Source of the DNA: Streptomyces sp. AC512_CC834
Lineage (GTDB): Bacteria > Actinomycetota > Actinomycetes > Streptomycetales > Streptomycetaceae
DNA length: 62,634 bases
Assembly: GCF_019049325.1 (NCBI RefSeq)
Contig: NZ_JAGMUO010000033.1
Coordinates: forward strand, 1-62,634
Reading direction: 5' to 3'
The position numbers were made by a program, and so were the translations under genes. The notes under the pieces were generated by a model. That model saw only the letters and a list, made by a program, of their open reading frames with translations. It was not told the origin of the DNA and made no database searches. Positions within the stretch are counted from its first letter, which is position 1. Each line of letters starts with the position of its first letter. Below, one piece after another: positions 53,523-62,634 of this stretch.

Positions 53523-54085
53523 GCCGTACGGCCTTTCGGTGCGGGCGGGGTGCGGGCGGTCTGCGGGGCTTTCGGGGCGTGCCGGGCCACGGCCTGCTGG
53601 AGGCGGTTTTGCGCGGGGGCGCGCCAGATGTGGCAGATGGCGAGCGCGAGGGCGTCGGCGGCGTCGGCGGGCTTGGGCGGCGCGGCGAGCCGCAGCAGCC
53701 GGGTGACCATGGCGCCGACCTGTGCCTTGTCGGCGCGGCCGCTGCCGGTGACGGCCGCCTTGACCTCGCTGGGGGTGTGCAGAGCGACGGGGATGCCGCG
53801 GCGCGAGGCGCACAGGATCGCGACGGCGCTGGCCTGGGCGGTGCCCATGACCGTACGGACGTTGTGCTGGCTGAAGACGCGCTCCACGGCGACGCAGTCC
53901 GGCCGGTGCTCGTCCAGCCACTGCTCGATGCCCTGCTCGACGGCGACGAGACGGTGGCCGAGGTCGGCGTCCGCGGGCGTGCGGACGACGCCGACGCCGA
54001 TCATGGTGAGCGGTCGGCCCGCGACGCCCTCCACGACGCCGACCCCGCAACGGGTCAGCCCCGGGTCCACCCCCAGTACGCGCAA
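53519..54085 (-). CDS. ruvC: Holliday junction resolvase RuvC
   Basis: 188 residues from TTG 54085, chosen because AAAGGAGG lies 7 nt upstream and because [14 protein letters not shown] is the family start; upstream extension is not conserved. Catalytic acids are in [14 protein letters not shown] and the [12 protein letters not shown] box. Introduces paired nicks in junctions; first gene of ruvC-ruvA-ruvB. Confidence 0.96.
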   Translation of the reverse strand: MRVLGVDPGLTRCGVGVVEGVAGRPLTMIGVGVVRTPADADLGHRLVAVEQGIEQWLDEHRPDCVAVERVFSQHNVRTVMGTAQASAVAILCASRRGIPVALHTPSEVKAAVTGSGRADKAQVGAMVTRLLRLAAPPKPADAADALALAICHIWRAPAQNRLQQAVARHAPKAPQTARTPPAPKGRTA

Positions 54086-54227
54086 CGCCCCGCCTCCTTT
54101 GCGGCTAAACCGCCGCCGCTCTCGCGGACCTGGCTGGTCACCATCGGGGTTGCTCAATTGATGATTGCGGTCCGCGGGTGGTGATCTTTGATGTGCGCCA
54201 GGCTATCGGGTGCCACTGACAGGGCGA

Positions 54228-54258
54228 CGGGCCGACAGGGTGTGTCCCCGTCGGCCCG
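54228..54258 (-). terminator. Terminator downstream of yebC
   Basis: CGGGCCGAC (54228-54236) pairs with GTCGGCCCG (54250-54258); inside, GGG/CCC extends the stem after one mismatch, with a TGTGT loop. 16 nt after the yebC stop. Confidence 0.8.
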
Positions 54259-54274
54259 CCGTGCGGGGGACGCG

Positions 54275-55027
54275 CTACGCGTCCACCTTCTCCATGACCT
54301 CGTCGCTCACGTCGAAGTTGGCGAAGACGTTCTGCACGTCGTCGCTGTCCTCCAGGGCGTCGATGAGCCGGAAGATCTTCCGGGCGCCCTCCTCGTCCAG
54401 CTCGACCTGCATGGTCGGGACGAAGTTGGCGTCGGCGGACTCGTAGTCGATGCCCGCGCCCTGGAGGGCGGTGCGGACCGCGACCAGGTCGGTGGCCTCG
54501 CTGAGGACCTCGAAGGACTCGCCGAGGTCGTTGACCTCCTCGGCGCCCGCGTCCAGGACGGCGGTCAGGACGTCGTCCTCGCCCAGCTCGCCCTTGGGTA
54601 CGATCACGACGCCCTTGCGGTGGAACAGGTACGACACCGAGCCCGGGTCGGCCATGGAGCCGCCGTTGCGGGTCATGGCGACGCGCACGTCGGAGGCGGC
54701 GCGGTTGCGGTTGTCGGTGAGGCACTCGATGAGCACCGCGACGCCGTTCGGGCCGTAACCCTCGTACATGATCGTCTCGTAGTCGGCGCCGCCCGCCTCG
54801 AGGCCACCGCCCCGCTTGACCGCGGAGTCGATGTTCTTGTTCGGCACCGACTGCTTCTTCGCCTTCTGGATGGCGTCGTACAGCGTCGGGTTGCCCTCGA
54901 TGTCGACGCCACCCATCCGGGCCGCGACCTCGATGTTCTTGATCAGCTTCGCGAAGAGCTTGCCGCGTTTGGCGTCGATCACGGCCTTCTTGTGCTTCGT
55001 CGTAGCCCATTTAGAGTGGCCGGACAT
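54275..55027 (-). CDS. yebC: YebC/TACO1-family protein
   Basis: 250 residues: [40 protein letters not shown] is the universal YebC start, with [11 protein letters not shown] and the [13 protein letters not shown] segment in the middle. AAGGAGA 8 nt before ATG. Older annotation calls it a transcription regulator; recent work on the family ties it to translation of proline-rich proteins. Sits between pdxT and ruvC. Confidence 0.96.
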   Translation of the reverse strand: MSGHSKWATTKHKKAVIDAKRGKLFAKLIKNIEVAARMGGVDIEGNPTLYDAIQKAKKQSVPNKNIDSAVKRGGGLEAGGADYETIMYEGYGPNGVAVLIECLTDNRNRAASDVRVAMTRNGGSMADPGSVSYLFHRKGVVIVPKGELGEDDVLTAVLDAGAEEVNDLGESFEVLSEATDLVAVRTALQGAGIDYESADANFVPTMQVELDEEGARKIFRLIDALEDSDDVQNVFANFDVSDEVMEKVDA

Positions 55028-55075
55028 CTGCCTGTCTCCTTCGCGTAACCCATCTCTGCAACGAACGCAGGAATC

Positions 55076-55684
55076 CTACAAGGACTCCGCTGCCCGGTTC
55101 GCGCGCACCATGTCGGCGAAGAGGCGGTGCACGCGGTGGTCGCCGGTCAGCTCCGGGTGGAACGACGTGGCCAGCGCGTTGCCCTGGCGGACCGCGACGA
55201 TGTGGCCGTCGTGCTCGGCGAGCACCTCGGCCGCGGCGCCCACGGACTCCACCCAGGGCGCGCGGATGAAGACGCCCTCCACCGGGGCGCCCTCGACGCC
55301 ATCGAGGGCGACGGCCGCCTCGAAGGACTCGTTCTGCCGTCCGAAGGCGTTGCGGCGCACGATCATGTCGATGCCGCCGACCGTCTCCTGCCCCGAGCGC
55401 GGGTCGAGGATCTTGTCGGCCAGCATGATCATGCCGGCGCAGGTGCCGTAGACGGGCAGACCGTCCCGCACGCGCGCGCGGAGGGGGTCCATCACTCCGA
55501 AGAGGACGGCCAGTTTGGAGATGGTGGTGGACTCGCCGCCGGGCAGGACCAGGCCGTCCACCTCGGCGAGTTCCTCGGGGCGCCGCACCGGCCTGGCCAC
55601 GGAGTCGGCCGCGGCCAGGGCGACGAGGTGCTCCCGTACGTCGCCCTGGAGGGCCAGGACGCCGATGACCGGGGTGTCACTCAT
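55076..55684 (-). CDS. pdxT: Pyridoxal 5'-phosphate synthase glutaminase subunit
   Basis: 202 residues. Releases ammonia from glutamine for Pdx[23 protein letters not shown], nucleophile in GTCAGMIML and the His-Glu pair in [13 protein letters not shown] are intact. 12 nt after pdxS. Confidence 0.97.
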   Translation of the reverse strand: MSDTPVIGVLALQGDVREHLVALAAADSVARPVRRPEELAEVDGLVLPGGESTTISKLAVLFGVMDPLRARVRDGLPVYGTCAGMIMLADKILDPRSGQETVGGIDMIVRRNAFGRQNESFEAAVALDGVEGAPVEGVFIRAPWVESVGAAAEVLAEHDGHIVAVRQGNALATSFHPELTGDHRVHRLFADMVRANRAAESL

Positions 55685-55696
55685 GGGTTCCGTGCC

Positions 55697-56608
55697 CTAC
55701 CAGCCGCGGTTGGCGTAGCGCTCGGTCTCGGGCAGGGTGTCGCAGTTGATGCCGACCATGGCCTCGCCGAGGTTGCGGGACGCCTCCGCGACGACCTTCG
55801 GGTCGTCGTAGAAGGTGGTCGCCTTCACGATGGCGGCGGCGCGCTTGGCCGGGTCGCCGGACTTGAAGATGCCGGAGCCGACGAAGACGCCCTCGGCGCC
55901 GAGCTGACGCATGAGCGCGGCGTCGGCCGGGGTGGCGACGCCGCCCGCGGAGAAGAGCACCACGGGGAGCCTGCCCAGTTCGGAGACCTCCCTGACCAGC
56001 TCGTACGGGGCGCGCAGCTCCTTGGCGGCGGCGTACAGCTCGTTGTTGTCGTAGCCGCGCAGCCGGGCGATCTCGTTCTTGATCTGGCGCAGGTGGCGGA
56101 CGGCCTCGACGACGTTGCCGGTGCCGGCCTCGCCCTTGGAGCGGATCATCGCGGCGCCCTCGGTGATCCGGCGCAGGGCCTCGCCCAGGTTGGTGGCGCC
56201 GCACACGAAGGGGGTCGTGAAGGCGAACTTGTCGCTGTGGTTGACCTCGTCGGCCGGGGTGAGGACCTCGGACTCGTCGATGTAGTCGACGCCGAGGGAC
56301 TGCAGGACCTGGGCCTCCACGAAGTGGCCGATGCGGGACTTGGCCATCACGGGGATGGAGACGGCGCCGATGATGCCCTCGATCATGTCCGGGTCGGACA
56401 TGCGGGCCACCCCGCCGTCCTTGCGGATGTCGGCCGGGACCCGCTCCAGCGCCATGACGGCGACGGCGCCCGCGTCCTCGGCGATCTTCGCCTGCTCCGG
56501 CGTGACGACGTCCATGATGACGCCGCCCTTGAGCTGCTCGGCCATGCCGCGCTTCACCCGGGCGGTGCCGGTCTCGGGTGCCTGGTTTTCGGAGAGCGTG
56601 CTGGACAC
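55697..56608 (-). CDS. pdxS: Pyridoxal 5'-phosphate synthase lyase subunit
   Basis: 303 residues from GTG 56608 (GAGG 5 nt upstream). Barrel enzyme making PLP from ribose 5-phosphate, glyceraldehyde 3-phosphate and ammonia. Markers are [35 protein letters not shown] (catalytic Lys), [27 protein letters not shown] (phosphate loop) and [12 protein letters not shown]. The frame opens further upstream without homology. Confidence 0.97.
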   Translation of the reverse strand: MSSTLSENQAPETGTARVKRGMAEQLKGGVIMDVVTPEQAKIAEDAGAVAVMALERVPADIRKDGGVARMSDPDMIEGIIGAVSIPVMAKSRIGHFVEAQVLQSLGVDYIDESEVLTPADEVNHSDKFAFTTPFVCGATNLGEALRRITEGAAMIRSKGEAGTGNVVEAVRHLRQIKNEIARLRGYDNNELYAAAKELRAPYELVREVSELGRLPVVLFSAGGVATPADAALMRQLGAEGVFVGSGIFKSGDPAKRAAAIVKATTFYDDPKVVAEASRNLGEAMVGINCDTLPETERYANRGW

Positions 56609-56730
56609 GGGTACCTCGCTGAGGGGAAGGGGTTTGTGCAGCAACGAGGAAACGCGAGGCGAGCAGGCCACAGCAAGAGCCAATGAGAAGGCGGTGGATC
56701 GTTTTCGGCGCGTGGACCCTCGGACCGGGG

Positions 56731-57282
56731 TTACGCGGCCCGTTCGACCAGGGCCGCCGGTGACTCGTCGTCCATCTCGAAGGCCGGCGGGAAGGGGGCG
56801 TGTCCGGCGAGGCGGAACCAGCGGACCTTGCGGTGCTCGCGCAGCCTGCGGGCGGCCCCCACCGCGTCGTTGTGGAAGCGCCGGGCCATCGGGACGCGCC
56901 GCACGGCCTCGGCCAGCTCGTGGGCCGCCTCCTCTCCCCCGGGCGCCTCGCGCAGGACGTCCACCTGCTGCGGATCGGCGAACACGGCCCGCAGGGCCTG
57001 GCTCAGCTCGCTCTCGGCGACCTCCCGCAGCTCCTCCTCGGCCTGCCGGGCGGCGTGCGCGGCCTCGTACAGGACGATGGAGGCGGCGGGGTCGAGCACG
57101 CCCGAGGTGGCGAGTTCCTGGGCCACGGACGCCCTGCGCAGCAACTGCGCGTCCAGCGCGGCACGGGCGGCGTCGATCCGGGCGTGCAGCCGGTCCAGCC
57201 GGCCCGCCGTCCAGCTCAGATACAGGCCGACGGCGACGAGGACGGCCAGGACGACCAGGATCCAGATGAGGGTTGCGGTCAC
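56731..57282 (-). CDS. Membrane-anchored LemA-like helical protein
   Basis: 183 residues from GTG 57282 ([22 protein letters not shown]); TTG 57291 is possible but has no spacing for an SD. N-terminal membrane span, then helices [31 protein letters not shown] that resemble the LemA pattern. The tail holds [21 protein letters not shown]. Mycobacteria have a membrane protein at the same place between pdxS and pimA. It probably acts near the phosphatidylinositol enzymes encoded downstream-to-upstream here; function unknown. Confidence 0.78.
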   Translation of the reverse strand: MTATLIWILVVLAVLVAVGLYLSWTAGRLDRLHARIDAARAALDAQLLRRASVAQELATSGVLDPAASIVLYEAAHAARQAEEELREVAESELSQALRAVFADPQQVDVLREAPGGEEAAHELAEAVRRVPMARRFHNDAVGAARRLREHRKVRWFRLAGHAPFPPAFEMDDESPAALVERAA

Positions 57283-57322
57283 GGACGGCAACCCTATCGG
57301 TGGGCCCCCGGCCGCAGGCGGG

Positions 57323-58486
57323 TCAGTCCCTCGCCAGTCCGAAACGGGCCCGCAGGCCCGTCGCCCGTTCGTCGGTGGCCACCGCCGCCGCGCCCGCCGT
57401 GACCGTCTCGTAGACGGACAGGATGTCGGCGCCGACCGTGGACCAGTCGAAGCGCCGTACGTGGGCGCTGCCCCGCTCCCGCAGAACGGCCCGGGCTTCC
57501 GGGTCGGCCAGCAGCCGCAGGGCCGCGTCGGCGAGGGCGTCGGCGTCCTCGTTGGGGAAGAGTGCGCCGGCCGCCCCCTGGTCGAGTACCTGCGCGAAGG
57601 CGTCCAGGTCGGCCGCGAGCACGGGGGCGCCGGCCGACATGGCCTCGACGAGGATGATCCCGAAGCTCTCGCCGCCGGTGTTGGGCGCCACGTACAGGTC
57701 GACGCTGCGCAGCAGGCGGGCCTTGTCCTGGTCGCTGATCATGCCGAGGAACTCCACCCGGGAACGCAGCTCCCCGGGCAGGCTCTCGACGGCCTCCTCC
57801 TCGTCGCCGCGCCCGGCGACCAGCAGGCGGGTCCGCGGGCGGGCGGCGAGGATCTTCGGCAGGGCCCGCATCAGCACCGGCAGGCCCTTGCGGGGCTCGT
57901 CGATACGCCCTATGAAGCCGATCGTGTCGCCCTGCCACTCGCTCTTGGGCTCGGCGTCGGCGAAGAAGTCCACGTCGACGCCGTTGGGGATGACGACGGC
58001 GTCCCCGCCGAGGTGCTCGACGAGCGTGCGACGGGCGTACTCACTCACCGCGATGCGCGCGCTGATCTTCTCCAGGGCGGCCTGGAGGATCGCGTACGCG
58101 GCGATCATCGCGCGGGAGCGCGGGTTGGAGGTGTGGAAGGTGGCCACGATCGGGCCCTGCGCCGCCCAGCAGGCCAGCAGGCCGAGCGAGGGCGAGGTCG
58201 GCTCGTGGATGTGGATGACGTCGAACGACCCGTCGTGCAGCCAGCGGCGTACCCGGGCCGCGGACAGGAAGCCGAAGTTCAGCCGGGCCACCGAGCCGTT
58301 GTACGGCACCGGCACCGCGCGGCCGGCGGAGACGACGTACGGGGGCAGCGGGGTGTCGTCGTCTGCGGGGGCGAGGACGGACACCTCGTGGCCGAGGCGG
58401 ATGAAGTACTCGGCCAGATCCCTGATGTGGAACTGGACGCCGCCCGGCACGTCCCAGGAGTACGGGCAGACGATGCCGATCCTCAC
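57323..58486 (-). CDS. pimA: Phosphatidylinositol alpha-mannosyltransferase (PimA-like)
   Basis: 387 residues from GTG 58486, which overlaps the acyltransferase stop by 4 nt. GT-B fold: MRIGIVCPYSWDVPGGVQFHIRDLAE at the acceptor side, HIHEPTSPSLG, ATFHTSNPRSR, and the GT4 donor motif with E-x7-E (ESFGIILVE) in GGESFGIILVEAMSAGAPVLA. Transfers mannose from GDP-mannose to phosphatidylinositol in mycobacteria; Streptomyces makes short PIMs. Acceptor here inferred from similarity and from neighbours. Confidence 0.93.
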   Translation of the reverse strand: MRIGIVCPYSWDVPGGVQFHIRDLAEYFIRLGHEVSVLAPADDDTPLPPYVVSAGRAVPVPYNGSVARLNFGFLSAARVRRWLHDGSFDVIHIHEPTSPSLGLLACWAAQGPIVATFHTSNPRSRAMIAAYAILQAALEKISARIAVSEYARRTLVEHLGGDAVVIPNGVDVDFFADAEPKSEWQGDTIGFIGRIDEPRKGLPVLMRALPKILAARPRTRLLVAGRGDEEEAVESLPGELRSRVEFLGMISDQDKARLLRSVDLYVAPNTGGESFGIILVEAMSAGAPVLAADLDAFAQVLDQGAAGALFPNEDADALADAALRLLADPEARAVLRERGSAHVRRFDWSTVGADILSVYETVTAGAAAVATDERATGLRARFGLARD

Positions 58487-59415
58487 GGCGTGCCCTGTCC
58501 GTCGGCCGCCGCCGGTGCCTTGGCGGGATCGAGGTCTTTGAGCCACAAGCGCTGGAGCATGTGCCAGTCCTCCGGGTGGTCGGCGATCCCCGTGGCGAAG
58601 GCATCGGCCAGCGCCTGTGTCATGACAGACGTCTTCTCGGCCCGGGTACCTGACTCGGGGATCCCGACCGGCGGATGGATCCGCCCCCGCATGACGGGCG
58701 AGTCGTCGTACCAGAGCGTCACCGGCAGCAGCGGTGCGCCCGTCTGCTGGGCGAGCAGGGCGGGCCCTGCGGGCATGCGGGCCGTGTCGCCGAAGAAGCC
58801 GACCTCCACGCCGGAGGCGGACAGGTCGCGGTCGGCGACCAGGCAGACCAGGCCGCCCTCGCGCAGCCGCCGGGCCAGCGTGCCGAACGCCGTACCGCCG
58901 CTGTGCGGCAGGACCTCCATGCCGAGGCCCTCGCGGTAGGCGACGAAACGGTCGTAGAGGGTCTCCGGCTTGAGGCGCTCGGCGACCGTGGTGAAGGGGA
59001 TGCCCAGTTCGGTGGTGACCCAGGCGCCTGCGAGGTCCCAGTTGGCCAGGTGCGGGAGGGCGAGGATCACGCCCCTGCCCGCGTCCATGCCGCCGGTGAG
59101 GTGGTGCAGGCCCTCAGGGGCGAAGCCGCCCTTGACGCGCTCGGTGCTCCACGCCGGGAGCCGGAAGGACTCCATCCAGTAGCGCAGGTACGAGCGCATG
59201 CCCGCGCGCGAGAGGGCGGCGAGCCGCTCGGGGCCCGCGTCCGGCACCACGCGCGCGTAGTTGCTCTCCAGGCGCCGTACGCCCGTACCGCGCTGCTTCC
59301 AGGCGAGGTCCGCGACGGTGCGGCCGAGGCGTACGGCGGCGGGCTCGGGGAGCCTCTTCACGGTGCCCCAGCCGGCGCCGTACAGGCCGTCGGTCAGCCG
59401 GTCCCGAGCGCTCAC
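58483..59415 (-). CDS. Phosphatidylinositol mannoside acyltransferase (HtrB/lauroyl acyltransferase family)
   Basis: 310 residues from GTG 59415, overlapping the pgsA stop by 4 nt. The HxxxxD acyltransferase box is in LALPHLANWDLAGAW, and DRDLSASGVEVGFFGDTARMPAGPALLA matches the family's second block. The mycobacterial counterpart at this locus (PatA) acylates the mannose of PIM. Between PIP synthase and PimA. Confidence 0.92.
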   Translation of the reverse strand: MSARDRLTDGLYGAGWGTVKRLPEPAAVRLGRTVADLAWKQRGTGVRRLESNYARVVPDAGPERLAALSRAGMRSYLRYWMESFRLPAWSTERVKGGFAPEGLHHLTGGMDAGRGVILALPHLANWDLAGAWVTTELGIPFTTVAERLKPETLYDRFVAYREGLGMEVLPHSGGTAFGTLARRLREGGLVCLVADRDLSASGVEVGFFGDTARMPAGPALLAQQTGAPLLPVTLWYDDSPVMRGRIHPPVGIPESGTRAEKTSVMTQALADAFATGIADHPEDWHMLQRLWLKDLDPAKAPAAADGQGTP

Positions 59416-60080
59416 TTCGCCGCCTCGGTGCCCTGGCTCTCCTGCGTGGCGGCATCCGCCTCGGCGGCCTCCCGGCGGACCGTGACGACCCGCTGGACCA
59501 GCGTGACGAGGCTGCCGACGGCGACGATCCACAGGGCGATCGGCAGCAGGTACTGGATGCCGGGCACCCCGAACTTGTGCAGACCCGCGAGTCCGGCGGC
59601 GACCAGCGAGATGACGAGCCGCTCGGCGCGCTCCACCAGTCCGTTCACGGCGACCGGCAGGCCGATCGCCTCGCCGCGCGCCTTGGTGTACGACACCACC
59701 TGGCCGCTGGCCAGGCAGAAGATCGACACTGCGCACAGGACGATGTCGTCACCGCCGCCCGCGTACCACAGGGCGAGGCCGCCGAAGACGGCGCCGTCGG
59801 CGACCCGGTCCAGCGTGGAGTCCAGGAACGCGCCCCAGCGGCTGGAGCGGCCGAGCTGGCGGGCCATGTTGCCGTCGACGAGGTCGGAGAAGACGAAGAG
59901 CGTGATCACCACCGTGCCCCAGAAGAACTCACCCATGGGGTAGAAGACCAGTGCACCCGCGACCACACCGGCGGTGCCGAGCAGCGTGACCGTGTCCGGG
60001 CTGACGCCCCGGCGGATGAGAAACGCGGCAAACGGTGTGAGGACACGCGTGAAAAATGCACGCGCGTACTTGTTCAGCAT
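59412..60080 (-). CDS. pgsA: Phosphatidylinositol phosphate synthase (CDP-alcohol phosphatidyltransferase)
   Basis: 222 residues with about six membrane spans. The CDP-alcohol motif D-G-x2-A-R-x8-G-x3-D-x3-D reads DGNMARQLGRSSRWGAFLDSTLD. The position next to PimA and the acyltransferase makes inositol phosphate the likely acceptor (PIP synthase) rather than glycerol phosphate. ATG 60080. Divergent from the EF-G2-like gene over 262 nt, in which I see no gene. Confidence 0.93.
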   Translation of the reverse strand: MLNKYARAFFTRVLTPFAAFLIRRGVSPDTVTLLGTAGVVAGALVFYPMGEFFWGTVVITLFVFSDLVDGNMARQLGRSSRWGAFLDSTLDRVADGAVFGGLALWYAGGGDDIVLCAVSIFCLASGQVVSYTKARGEAIGLPVAVNGLVERAERLVISLVAAGLAGLHKFGVPGIQYLLPIALWIVAVGSLVTLVQRVVTVRREAAEADAATQESQGTEAAK

Positions 60081-60342
60081 GGCCTTCCCGACGGTCGGTG
60101 TGGCCGCGGCCCTTGCTGGCCACCGGCTGGCCCATCGTAGTCACGCGCGCGCGTGGCCGGTGGCTGGGCACCCTGAGCCGTCGGTGAGCGGCCGGTGGGC
60201 CGCGGGATCGGGTCGTTCGTATGGACGCGGCGTGACGGGAGTGGAAAGCTCGAAGGACCGCGGGCGTCGCCGGAGCCGCCAGTGCACGCGGTCCCGCGTG
60301 TCCGCGCCCACAGTGACCTCACCGTGCACGGGAGGCAAGGAC

Positions 60343-62541
60343 ATGGGCGACAAGGCACACACCCATCCCGGAGCCGCCGGAAGGGCAACGGCGGCCGACC
60401 ACCCCACGTCCGTACGGAATGTGGTGCTGGTCGGCCACTCCGGATCGGGCAAGACGACTCTGGTGGAAGCTCTCGCGCTGACAGCGGGAGCGGTGAACCG
60501 GGCGGGCCGCGTGGAGGACGGCGGCTGCGTCTCGGACTACGACGACATGGAGCGCCGGCAGCAGCGCTCCGTACAGCTCTCCCTGGTGCCGGTCGAATGG
60601 GACGGCATCAAGATCAACCTCTTGGACACTCCCGGGTACGCCGACTTCGTCGGTGAGCTGAGGGCCGGTCTGCGCGCGGCGGACGCGGCCCTCTTCGTCG
60701 TCTCGGCCTCCGACGGGGTGGACGGCTCGACCCGCATGGTCTGGGAGGAGTGCGCCGCCGTCGGCATGCCGCGCGCCATCGTCATCACGCACCTGGAGGC
60801 CGCCCGCGCGGACTTCGAGGACATGACCCGGATCTGCGCGGAGGCCTTCGGCGGCGACGACCCCGACGCCGTACTGCCGCTGTACCTGCCGCTGCACGGT
60901 CCGCCCACCCCCGACGGGCACGCGCCCGTGACCGGGCTCGTCGGCCTGCTGACCCGGAAGCTGTTCGACTACGCGTCCGGCGGGCGCGAGGAGTCCGAGC
61001 CGGGCGAGGAGCAACTGCCGCAGCTCGACGAGGCCCGCAGCATGCTGATCGAGGGGATCATCTCGGAGAGCGAGGACGAGACCCTCATGGAGCGCTACCT
61101 CGGCGGCGAGCAGGTCGACGTCAAGACCCTCATCGAGGATCTGGAGCGGGCCGTCGCGCGCGGGGTGTTCTTCCCGGTCCTGGCCGCCGCACCCGCCGCC
61201 GAGGGCGCCCGGCAGGGACTGGGCACCGTCGAACTCCTGGAACTCGTCACGCGGGGGTTCCCGACTCCCCTGGAGCGCACCGCACCCCGGGTCACCACAC
61301 CCGAGGGCGCCGGGCGCGAGCTGCGGATGTGCGATCCCGAGGAGTCGCTGGTCGCCGAGGTCGTCAAGACCTCCTCCGACCCGTACGTCGGCCGGATCTC
61401 GCTGATCCGCCTGTTCTCCGGCACCCTGCGCGCCGACCAGACGGTGCACGTCTCCGGGCACGGCCTGGCCGACCGGGGCCACGAGGACCACGACGTCGAC
61501 GAGCGCATCGGCGCCCTGTCCACACCGTTCGGCAAGCAGCAACGGCCGGTCACCCACGTGATCGCGGGAGACCTGGCCTGCGTGGCCAAGCTGAGCCGCG
61601 CGGAGACCGGGGACACGCTCTCGGCCAAGGACGACCCACTGCTGATGGCCCCCTGGGAGATGCCCGACCCGCTGCTGCCGCTGGCCATCGAGGCGCACAG
61701 CAAACCCGACGAGGACAAACTCTCCCAGGGACTGGCGCGGCTGGTCGCCGAGGACCCGACGATGCGCCTGGAGCACAACCAGGACACCCACCAGGTGGTC
61801 CTGTGGTGCCTGGGCGAGGCGCACGCCGAGGTGGCGCTCGAACGGCTGCGCAGCCGCTACGGCGTCCAGGTCGACGTCGTACCCCACCGGGTCTCCCTGC
61901 GCGAGACGTTCGGCGGCCGGGCGGCCGGGCGCGGCAGGCACGTCAAGCAGTCCGGCGGCCACGGCCAGTACGCCATCTGCGAGATCGAGGTGGAGCCGCT
62001 GCCGGGCGGCTCGGGCATCGAGTTCGTGGACAAGGTGGTCGGCGGCGCGGTGCCCCGGCAGTTCATCCCGTCCGTCGAGAAGGGCGTGCGCGCACAGGCG
62101 GCCAAGGGCGTCGCCGCGGGCCACCCGCTCATCGACGTCCGGATCACACTGCTCGACGGCAAGGCGCACTCGGTGGACTCCTCCGACGCCGCCTTCCAGA
62201 CGGCCGGCGCGCTGGCACTGCGGGAGGCCGCCGCACAGGCGCGGATCCATCTGCTGGAGCCGGTGGCCGAGGTCGGCGTGCTGGTCGGCGACGACTACGT
62301 GGGCGCCGTGATGAGCGATCTGTCCGGACGCCGCGGCAAGGTGCTCGGCACCGAGCAGACCAGCGGCGGACGGACCCTGATCAGGGCCGAGGTGCCCGAG
62401 ATCGAGATCGGCCGCTACGCGGTGGACCTGCGCTCCCTCTCGCACGGCACCGCGCGCTTCGACCGCCGGTACGCACGGCACGAACCGATGCCGGCGCAGG
62501 TCGCGGAACGACTGCGTGAGGAGGTGCGGGTGGCGTCCTAG
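60343..62541 (+). CDS. Elongation factor G-like protein (EF-G2 type)
   Basis: 732 residues from ATG 60343 (GGAGG upstream). Translation GTPase architecture: G1 GHSGSGKT (31-38), G3 DTPG (95-98), domain II (KTSSDPYVGRISLIRLFSGTL), domain III-IV (RETFGGRAAGRGRHVKQSGGHGQYAICEIEVEP) and domain V. G4, normally NKxD, reads THLE (149-152), and G1 differs from the AHIDAGKT of ordinary EF-G. It is a paralogue of the FusA2 type, not the housekeeping EF-G. The stop TAG overlaps that of the transposase fragment on the other strand. Confidence 0.92.
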   Translation: MGDKAHTHPGAAGRATAADHPTSVRNVVLVGHSGSGKTTLVEALALTAGAVNRAGRVEDGGCVSDYDDMERRQQRSVQLSLVPVEWDGIKINLLDTPGYADFVGELRAGLRAADAALFVVSASDGVDGSTRMVWEECAAVGMPRAIVITHLEAARADFEDMTRICAEAFGGDDPDAVLPLYLPLHGPPTPDGHAPVTGLVGLLTRKLFDYASGGREESEPGEEQLPQLDEARSMLIEGIISESEDETLMERYLGGEQVDVKTLIEDLERAVARGVFFPVLAAAPAAEGARQGLGTVELLELVTRGFPTPLERTAPRVTTPEGAGRELRMCDPEESLVAEVVKTSSDPYVGRISLIRLFSGTLRADQTVHVSGHGLADRGHEDHDVDERIGALSTPFGKQQRPVTHVIAGDLACVAKLSRAETGDTLSAKDDPLLMAPWEMPDPLLPLAIEAHSKPDEDKLSQGLARLVAEDPTMRLEHNQDTHQVVLWCLGEAHAEVALERLRSRYGVQVDVVPHRVSLRETFGGRAAGRGRHVKQSGGHGQYAICEIEVEPLPGGSGIEFVDKVVGGAVPRQFIPSVEKGVRAQAAKGVAAGHPLIDVRITLLDGKAHSVDSSDAAFQTAGALALREAAAQARIHLLEPVAEVGVLVGDDYVGAVMSDLSGRRGKVLGTEQTSGGRTLIRAEVPEIEIGRYAVDLRSLSHGTARFDRRYARHEPMPAQVAERLREEVRVAS

Positions 62542-62634
62542 CTGTACTGCCCAGGGACGTTGGTCAACCTGGTGACGGGTGGTTTGCCGCCGGTTGCGGT
62601 GTGGGGGCGGTGGTGATTGTAGTGATGGAGCCAG
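62538..62634 (-). CDS. IS481-family transposase, C-terminal end only (cut by right edge)
   Basis: Thirty-one codons and a TAG are visible: WLHHYNHHRPHTATGGKPPV then TRLTNVPGQYS. YNxHRPHxAxGGxxP is the C-terminal part of the integrase-core transposases of IS481 type. Its stop (62540-62538) and the EF-G2 stop (62539-62541) share the palindrome CTAG. The IS end must lie within a few bases, possibly at TGTACTG (62543 onward), in which case the transposase would borrow its stop codon from host DNA. Whether the element is intact cannot be seen. Confidence 0.85.
   Translation of the reverse strand, partial: WLHHYNHHRPHTATGGKPPVTRLTNVPGQYS
62538..62634. mobile_element. End of an IS481-type insertion sequence (partial)
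   Basis: Inferred from the transposase tail; a TGT-starting terminal repeat may begin at 62543. The other end and any target duplication lie outside the window. Confidence 0.65.

Noticed and set aside
60081..60342. Extra N-terminal extension of the EF-G2-like protein from 59974
   Set aside because: The upstream codons overlap pgsA and are Arg/Ser-rich without homology; GGAGG and the family start support ATG 60343.

Overview
The window is a piece of a Streptomyces (or closely related actinomycete) chromosome. The evidence is the very high G+C content with GC-saturated third positions (which also produces long open antisense frames), frequent GTG/TTG starts, a 167-residue BldD, an sIHF-type nucleoid protein, and an order of housekeeping genes matching my recollection of the S. 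coelicolor region from sun/fmt to pgsA. Most of the window is core genome. The only mobile DNA seen is the tail of an IS481-type transposase at the right edge.

Layout. 1-9.8 kb: rsmB (cut by the left edge), fmt, an HTH protein on the other strand, priA, metK, coaBC, rpoZ, gmk and sIHF. 10.0-20.1 kb: the pyrimidine operon on the minus strand in transcriptional order pyrR-pyrB-pyrC-(PH-like membrane protein)-carA-carB-pyrD-pyrF, with several 4-8 nt overlaps. A PyrR-binding hairpin lies directly in front of the pyrR ribosome-binding site. 20.3-20.9 kb: bldD on the plus strand, with two BldD boxes on its own promoter. 21.0-34.6 kb: a long minus-strand run that begins with DUF948 and DUF6167 proteins and alaS-ruvX-mltG-aroE, continues through a small membrane protein to aroC and a fused aroK-aroB frame, and ends with a P-loop ATPase, an M24-like protein, efp and nusB.

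34.7-44.6 kb: a plus-strand STAND/NB-ARC regulator that looks leaderless, then rpsD with a long structured leader, rarA, a VKOR-type thiol oxidase, hisS and an MBL hydrolase on the minus strand, then a cyclophilin and a DUF349 protein on the plus strand. 44.7-60.1 kb, minus strand: pdxS-pdxT, yebC, ruvC-ruvA-ruvB, yajC-secD-secF-apt and relA, preceded by the phosphatidylinositol branch (PIP synthase, acyltransferase, PimA-like mannosyltransferase, small LemA-like membrane protein). 60.3-62.5 kb: an EF-G2-like GTPase on the plus strand, whose stop codon overlaps that of the IS481-type transposase fragment.

Functionally the region combines nucleotide synthesis (pyr, apt, gmk), aromatic amino acid synthesis (aro), cofactors (coaBC, metK, pdxST), translation (fmt, alaS, hisS, efp, rpsD, EF-G2), secretion (sec), recombination (ruv, rarA, priA), stringent response (relA, rpoZ) and the developmental switch bldD. 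No CRISPR array, tRNA, rRNA, prophage or biosynthetic gene cluster was seen. The most rewarding second looks are the aroK-aroB frame fusion, the degenerate M24 protein beside efp, the PyrR hairpin on the pyrR SD, the in-frame ATG repeats before pyrD, and the IS junction at the EF-G2 stop codon.
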